In this document: positions 60,435-64,000 of the stretch, piece by piece
Layout of the letters: the number at the start of each line of letters is the position of its first letter
Position numbering within the stretch: the first letter of the stretch is position 1
Assembly: GCA_900551445.1 (NCBI GenBank)
Contig: URWA01000016.1
Location: 5,263-69,262, forward strand
Length of the DNA: 64,000 nucleotides
Reading direction: 5' to 3'
Source: an uncultured Bacteroides sp.
GTDB lineage: Bacteria > Bacteroidota > Bacteroidia > Bacteroidales > Bacteroidaceae
Program-made: the position numbers and the translations under genes
Notes under the pieces: generated by a model
The model's input: only the letters and a program-made list of their open reading frames with translations
Told to the model about the DNA's origin: nothing
Database searches by the model: none

Positions 60435-62006
60435 TTAACGATCGCCTTTTTGATAAGGATTCTTTTGTTGATAGAAATTGATTCTCTCTGTCCAAGTCTT
60501 GTTTTCCAGAGGGAATACTTTATGGGTATTGGCCCAGTCAATCCATTGGGCTTCCAGTTCCTCTACCTTTTCGGGATATTTGGAAGAAAGGTCGTGGGTT
60601 TCAAACGGGTCTGTCGACAAGTCAATCAGCTCCCATTGGCTGTCGCGGTCAGCTCTTACCAGTTTCCAGCTTCCCTTGATGATGGCACACGAACTCTGAT
60701 GTTCAAAGAACAGTGTCCGGTCTGTGAGAGACTTCCCGGTGGTGGCAGGAAGCAAGTTGGTACCAGGAAGGTCCGCATGTGAAAAATTCTTTGGATAGTC
60801 TGTATGTCCCAAGGCCATGCAAGTGGGAAGAATGTCGATGATGTGGGCGGGTTGATGGCATATTTTCCCTCTCATCTGATTTTTCTTCTTGTCTCCATAC
60901 GTCAGAATAAACGGGGTACTTGTTCCACCTTGGAAAACCCATTTCTTATAGCTTCGGTAAGGCGTGTTCGACAAGTCGGACATCAGCTGTCCGATGAATC
61001 CTCCTTCATTGGTGGCTCCGTTGTCGCTCAGGAAAATAAATACGGTATTCTCATACATGCCTTTCTTCTTTATTTCATCCACCAGCTGGCCGATACCTTC
61101 GTCCATAATCTCAATCATGGCGGCATACGTGGCCATGTCTTTGGTCCATTGTGCCTGTTGAGCAGGTGTCAGATCTTCCCATGCAGGGCGTTTCCCGCCG
61201 AATTCTTTGTGGAAGAGAGGCAATTCCATCGTATCCGGTACCAGTCCCAGCTGTTTCTGTTTCTCAAACCGTTGTTTGCGCAATACGTCATAACCTACTT
61301 TATAGCGGTCCATGCATTTCTCTACGTATTTTGCAGGTGCCTGTAGAGGAAGATGAGGCGCATAATGTGCCACATACAGGAACATCGGCTCACGGGAATC
61401 GTGTGCACGGACAAAGCTGACCGCGGAATCAGTGATAGCTTTAGTGTAATAATAATCGTCCGGCAGTTCAGTCACCTTTTTCAAATCATTGTACACCGGT
61501 TCCGGTTTATAATAGCTTCCTCCTCCATGCAGGCAGCCGTAGTATCGGTCGAATCCTCTTTGTACCGGATAACTTCCATTGGGGGCACCGTATCCACCCG
61601 TAGTGGTGACGTGCCATTTCCCGCTCATATAAGTATGGTATCCTCCTGCCTTCAGCACTTCAGCGATGGTGGGATATTCTTTATCGATTTGTCCACGATA
61701 TCCCGGACGGTGTTCGTCTACTTCGGCCATCCATCCCATTCCTACCTGATGTTGGTATCTTCCAGTCAGTAGAGACGCCCTGCTCGGGCAACTTCTTCCT
61801 GTATTCTTAAACTGGCTGAATCGTACTCCTTCCTGAGCCAGTTGGTCAATGTGAGGGGTCTGGATTTCACTTCCGTAGCATCCGATATCGGAAAATCCCA
61901 TGTCGTCACACAGAATCAGGACGATATTAGGAGGTTGAGTAGTTTGCGCGTAAAGGGCGAGCGGAGTGCTACACAAAATAAAAGGTACAAGCGATAATCT
62001 GTTCAT
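60435..62006 (-). CDS. Serine-type S1 sulfatase (second of pair)
   Basis: A 523-residue periplasmic or surface sulfatase (signal peptide ending 'LALYAQ'). The maturation motif is S-C-P-S-R-A-S-L-L-T-G, with Ser 72 as the residue converted to formylglycine; this Ser type needs an anaerobic radical-SAM maturase. Metal-binding 'LCDDMGFSD' (Asp 34, Asp 35) and 'IFLSDNGATNEGG' are present, with 'GKWHVTT' for substrate contacts. It is 100 bp downstream of another sulfatase and upstream of GH2. It removes sulfate from a glycan; the linkage is unknown. Confidence 0.92.
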   Translation of the reverse strand: MNRLSLVPFILCSTPLALYAQTTQPPNIVLILCDDMGFSDIGCYGSEIQTPHIDQLAQEGVRFSQFKNTGRSCPSRASLLTGRYQHQVGMGWMAEVDEHRPGYRGQIDKEYPTIAEVLKAGGYHTYMSGKWHVTTTGGYGAPNGSYPVQRGFDRYYGCLHGGGSYYKPEPVYNDLKKVTELPDDYYYTKAITDSAVSFVRAHDSREPMFLYVAHYAPHLPLQAPAKYVEKCMDRYKVGYDVLRKQRFEKQKQLGLVPDTMELPLFHKEFGGKRPAWEDLTPAQQAQWTKDMATYAAMIEIMDEGIGQLVDEIKKKGMYENTVFIFLSDNGATNEGGFIGQLMSDLSNTPYRSYKKWVFQGGTSTPFILTYGDKKKNQMRGKICHQPAHIIDILPTCMALGHTDYPKNFSHADLPGTNLLPATTGKSLTDRTLFFEHQSSCAIIKGSWKLVRADRDSQWELIDLSTDPFETHDLSSKYPEKVEELEAQWIDWANTHKVFPLENKTWTERINFYQQKNPYQKGDR

Positions 62007-62088
62007 GTGGTATTAAATTTGAATCGTGCACAATTAGGTTAATGAGCTGTAATAATTGTATTCAAGTTCCTTTCTTTATATTTCTGAT

Positions 62089-62106
62089 AAGGAGAATATT
62101 CTCCTT
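62089..62106 (-). other. 18-bp perfect palindrome at the end of the first sulfatase gene
   Basis: AAGGAGAATATTCTCCTT touches the sulfatase stop codon and lies in a 99-bp gap. It may be a weak terminator or an mRNA-processing hairpin. Confidence 0.4.
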
Positions 62107-63665
62107 TATTTCTTGACACATGCTTCATCCGGATACGGAATAGGCTTGCCTGTAGCCTTCAGAGAAGGTCTTTGTGCGTTTCTTTCTCTCAGATAATCGG
62201 AGAGTTCCTTGCTCAGCTGCTTGACAATTTCAGGATGCTGGTTGGCCAAATCCTGTTGTTCACCAATGTCTTGAGTGACGTGATATAGTCTGAGTTGTTG
62301 TGTCTCCCATGTATAAATGAGATGATAATCGCCTTTCAGTATGGCGGAATAGGCTCCGTATCCTTCTTCCTTGTTCTGTGATTCACCCCATAAATTAGGA
62401 AAATGCCATACCAGAGTATGGGCTTGAATACTATTGGGATTCTTGAGTACATGTACGAAGCTGGTACCATCAATCGTTTGTTGGGTGTTGTAGTCTTTTA
62501 TGCCAGCCATTTCTAGGATAGTGGGAAAAAAGTCTTCAATAATTATCCGTTGTTTGCATACCGTATTTCCTTTGGTAACGCCGGGCCAGTACACCATCAT
62601 CGGTTCGCGCACGCCTCCCATAAAAGCCGAACCTTTTCCCGCACGGGCAGGAGCATTCTGGTCACGGTCTTCCATTCCTTGACGGGCGTGGCTCTGTGCC
62701 AGTCCCCCGTTGTCGGACATGAAGAGCAGGATTGTATTTTGGGCTACTTGCGGGTGTGAGGAAAGGTAATCAAGGATATCTCCCAGGCTCTTGTCCATAC
62801 CTTCTACCAGTGCCGCATATTTCACTTCTTGTTCATTCAGGGTTGTTTGGAGCTGTTTGTCGTATTTTCCCCTGTAATTTCCGCTAAATCGCTTGTCTTC
62901 ATCATAAGGAGTGTGTACGGCGTAGTGTGACATATACAGGTAAAATGGCTTTTTGAGGCTGACCGATTTGTCGATTTCCCGAAGTGCTTCCCGGGTAAGA
63001 GCTTCTGTGATAAAGATATCCTGTCCGTAATATTTCTCCAGTCCTTTGACTGCAAATCGGCTTCCCTCTCCGAAGTTCTTGGTCCCCAAATAGCTTCCCG
63101 GTGCGCCGTTGGCTCCTCCTGCTATGTTTACATCGAATCCCATGTTCTGGGGATTTTCGCCGGGGGTGGTACGGGCCCCGAAATGAGCTTTTCCACAGTG
63201 GATTGTACGGTAACCGTTATCTTTCAAGATTTGTGGAAACGAGGTGATGGGAGTAGAATTGTTGATGTGGGATTCTGCCGGTTGGATACCATTGTAATTC
63301 CAGTCGGGCAGGTCAATGACTTCGCTTGTCTCGTCTGTCTGTTGGTCCAATTCCAAGGTCCAGTTCGTGACTTTATGCCGGGCGGCATTCATACCCGACA
63401 TCAGGCTGCAGCGTGTAGGTGAAGAGATGGCACAGGCATAAGCTTCCGTAAAGCGTACGCCCATTTGGGCCATTCTTTCCATATTGGGGGTATGGTAGCG
63501 TTCGTTGAGCAAGGTCTTGTTATTTTCATAAAAAGGTACGGAGGTATCCTGCCATCCCATGTCGTCTACCAGGAACAGAATAATATTGGGTTTGTCTGTG
63601 GTTTGTGCAAATAGAGCACTGCTTACCAAGCTACAGGTACTTAGAATTGCTGAGATTCTTTTCAT
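62106..63665 (-). CDS. Serine-type S1 sulfatase (first of pair)
   Basis: A 519-residue exported sulfatase (signal peptide ending 'SALFAQ'). The formylglycine motif is S-S-P-T-R-C-S-L-M-S-G, with Ser 81 converted; Thr replaces the usual Ser in position four. Metal ligands lie in 'FLVDDMGWQD' and 'LLFMSDNGGLAQS'. 'GKAHFGARTTPGENPQNMGFD' carries the conserved Lys-His. It is the first gene of a sulfatase-sulfatase-GH2 operon with a strong promoter 138 bp upstream. It acts on a sulfated glycan in the periplasm. Confidence 0.92.
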   Translation of the reverse strand: MKRISAILSTCSLVSSALFAQTTDKPNIILFLVDDMGWQDTSVPFYENNKTLLNERYHTPNMERMAQMGVRFTEAYACAISSPTRCSLMSGMNAARHKVTNWTLELDQQTDETSEVIDLPDWNYNGIQPAESHINNSTPITSFPQILKDNGYRTIHCGKAHFGARTTPGENPQNMGFDVNIAGGANGAPGSYLGTKNFGEGSRFAVKGLEKYYGQDIFITEALTREALREIDKSVSLKKPFYLYMSHYAVHTPYDEDKRFSGNYRGKYDKQLQTTLNEQEVKYAALVEGMDKSLGDILDYLSSHPQVAQNTILLFMSDNGGLAQSHARQGMEDRDQNAPARAGKGSAFMGGVREPMMVYWPGVTKGNTVCKQRIIIEDFFPTILEMAGIKDYNTQQTIDGTSFVHVLKNPNSIQAHTLVWHFPNLWGESQNKEEGYGAYSAILKGDYHLIYTWETQQLRLYHVTQDIGEQQDLANQHPEIVKQLSKELSDYLRERNAQRPSLKATGKPIPYPDEACVKK

Positions 63666-63802
63666 ATTTATATTAAGACTAGTGATATTTTAGGTATTGG
63701 ATATTAGATATTAATAAATAGAATTAATATTTAATAGGGTAAATGACGCATATATAAGGTAACTGGTTTTTGGGAACATAATATTAAACAGGAAAGTTTA
63801 TG

Positions 63803-63833
63803 CAAAGATATAGCATAACCTTATATAAGTCAA
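63803..63833 (-). promoter_or_regulatory. Promoter of the sulfatase-GH2 operon
   Basis: Minus strand -33 TTG at 63833-63831, 20-bp spacer, -7 TATCTTTG at 63810-63803. Both elements and the spacing fit the Bacteroidales consensus. Initiation near 63796 gives a leader of about 130 nt. Confidence 0.75.
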
Positions 63834-63945
63834 GGATATAATTAAAAAAGCGGATATTGAATAATCTGTTTATATGCGTTTCGGGAGTATTTTTATGCTA
63901 TTTGTGCTGGGAAAGTTTCCATTGTGTAGAAACGTGAAGAAATAG

Positions 63946-63980
63946 AAAGAGGATGTGTCAAAATGATGCATCCTCTTTTT
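63946..63980. terminator. Terminator-like hairpin of unassigned gene
   Basis: AAAGAGGATG pairs with CATCCTCTTT, followed by TTT. No plus-strand gene precedes it, so it probably ends a minus-strand gene to the right of the window. Confidence 0.55.
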
Positions 63981-64000
63981 CGTTATATAATCATCGTTTT

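Larger units (their letters stand above)
63666..64000. other. 335-bp region upstream of the sulfatase operon
   Basis: Holds the sulfatase operon promoter with a leader of about 130 nt, and a hairpin near the window end. No coding frame of protein-like composition is seen. Confidence 0.5.

Noticed and set aside
63905..63940. GGGAAAGTTTCC followed by GAAACGTGAAG, possible decayed array unit
   Set aside because: Only one convincing dyad and the spacing does not reach 22 bp; too weak to call.
1..64000. Search for CRISPR arrays, insertion sequences, prophage genes and rRNA
   Set aside because: No direct-repeat/spacer pattern, transposase, integrase or rRNA sequence was recognised.

Overview
The window looks like chromosomal DNA of a gut Bacteroidales bacterium, most likely Bacteroides or Phocaeicola. 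The reasons are repeated -7 promoter boxes of the form TAnnTTTG, few Shine-Dalgarno sequences, many SPII lipoproteins, fimbrillin-family proteins, a TonB-dependent receptor with a carboxypeptidase-regulatory N-terminal domain, and serine-type sulfatases. The species cannot be fixed from the sequence alone. I see no insertion sequence, prophage, CRISPR array or rRNA operon.

Layout. 0.4-1.2 kb: an MBL-fold hydrolase. 1.4-10.3 kb (minus strand): a five-gene surface locus with a fimbrillin-anchored DNA/RNA endonuclease, a fimbrillin-like lipoprotein, a TonB-dependent receptor, a DUF5689 lipoprotein and a secreted endonuclease/exonuclease/phosphatase. I read it as a candidate system for taking up extracellular nucleic acid. 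10.6-17.5 kb: a DUF349 protein, mgtE, rsmA, a flippase-like membrane protein and pepD. 17.7-25.6 kb: a giant alpha-2-macroglobulin-like protein, a DUF1573 protein and meaB. 25.7-30.1 kb: potABCD polyamine importer. 30.1-32.7 kb: pfkA, ispH and cmk. 33.2-38.4 kb: TonB, a polyprenyl synthetase, TatD, tRNA-Ser, then an ExbB / four-helix protein / ExbD / ExbD operon, which together form a Ton energising system. 38.7-44.8 kb: a MATE exporter, tRNA-Leu, an S41 peptidase, a DUF3316 protein and a type IIA topoisomerase A subunit. 45.0-52.0 kb: a complete tripartite ABC-2 efflux operon (TolC, HlyD, fused double ATPase, two permeases) with a divergent AraC regulator. 52.0-57.6 kb: a second MATE exporter, alaS, an M23 peptidase and a MerR regulator. 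57.7-63.7 kb: an operon of two serine-type sulfatases and a GH2 glycosidase without SusC/SusD.

How the genes may work together: the TonB/ExbB/ExbD set at 33-38 kb could energise the receptor at 3.9-6.6 kb. In the nuclease locus, the surface nuclease would cut nucleic acid, the receptor would import fragments, and the periplasmic EEP enzyme would process them.

The least explained feature is a class of intergenic array. At 12.6, 32.9 and 44.9 kb, four or five quasi-palindromic units sit at a centre-to-centre pitch of almost exactly 22 bp. The unit sequence is similar within an array but different between arrays, and units flip orientation. I do not recognise this as a named family.
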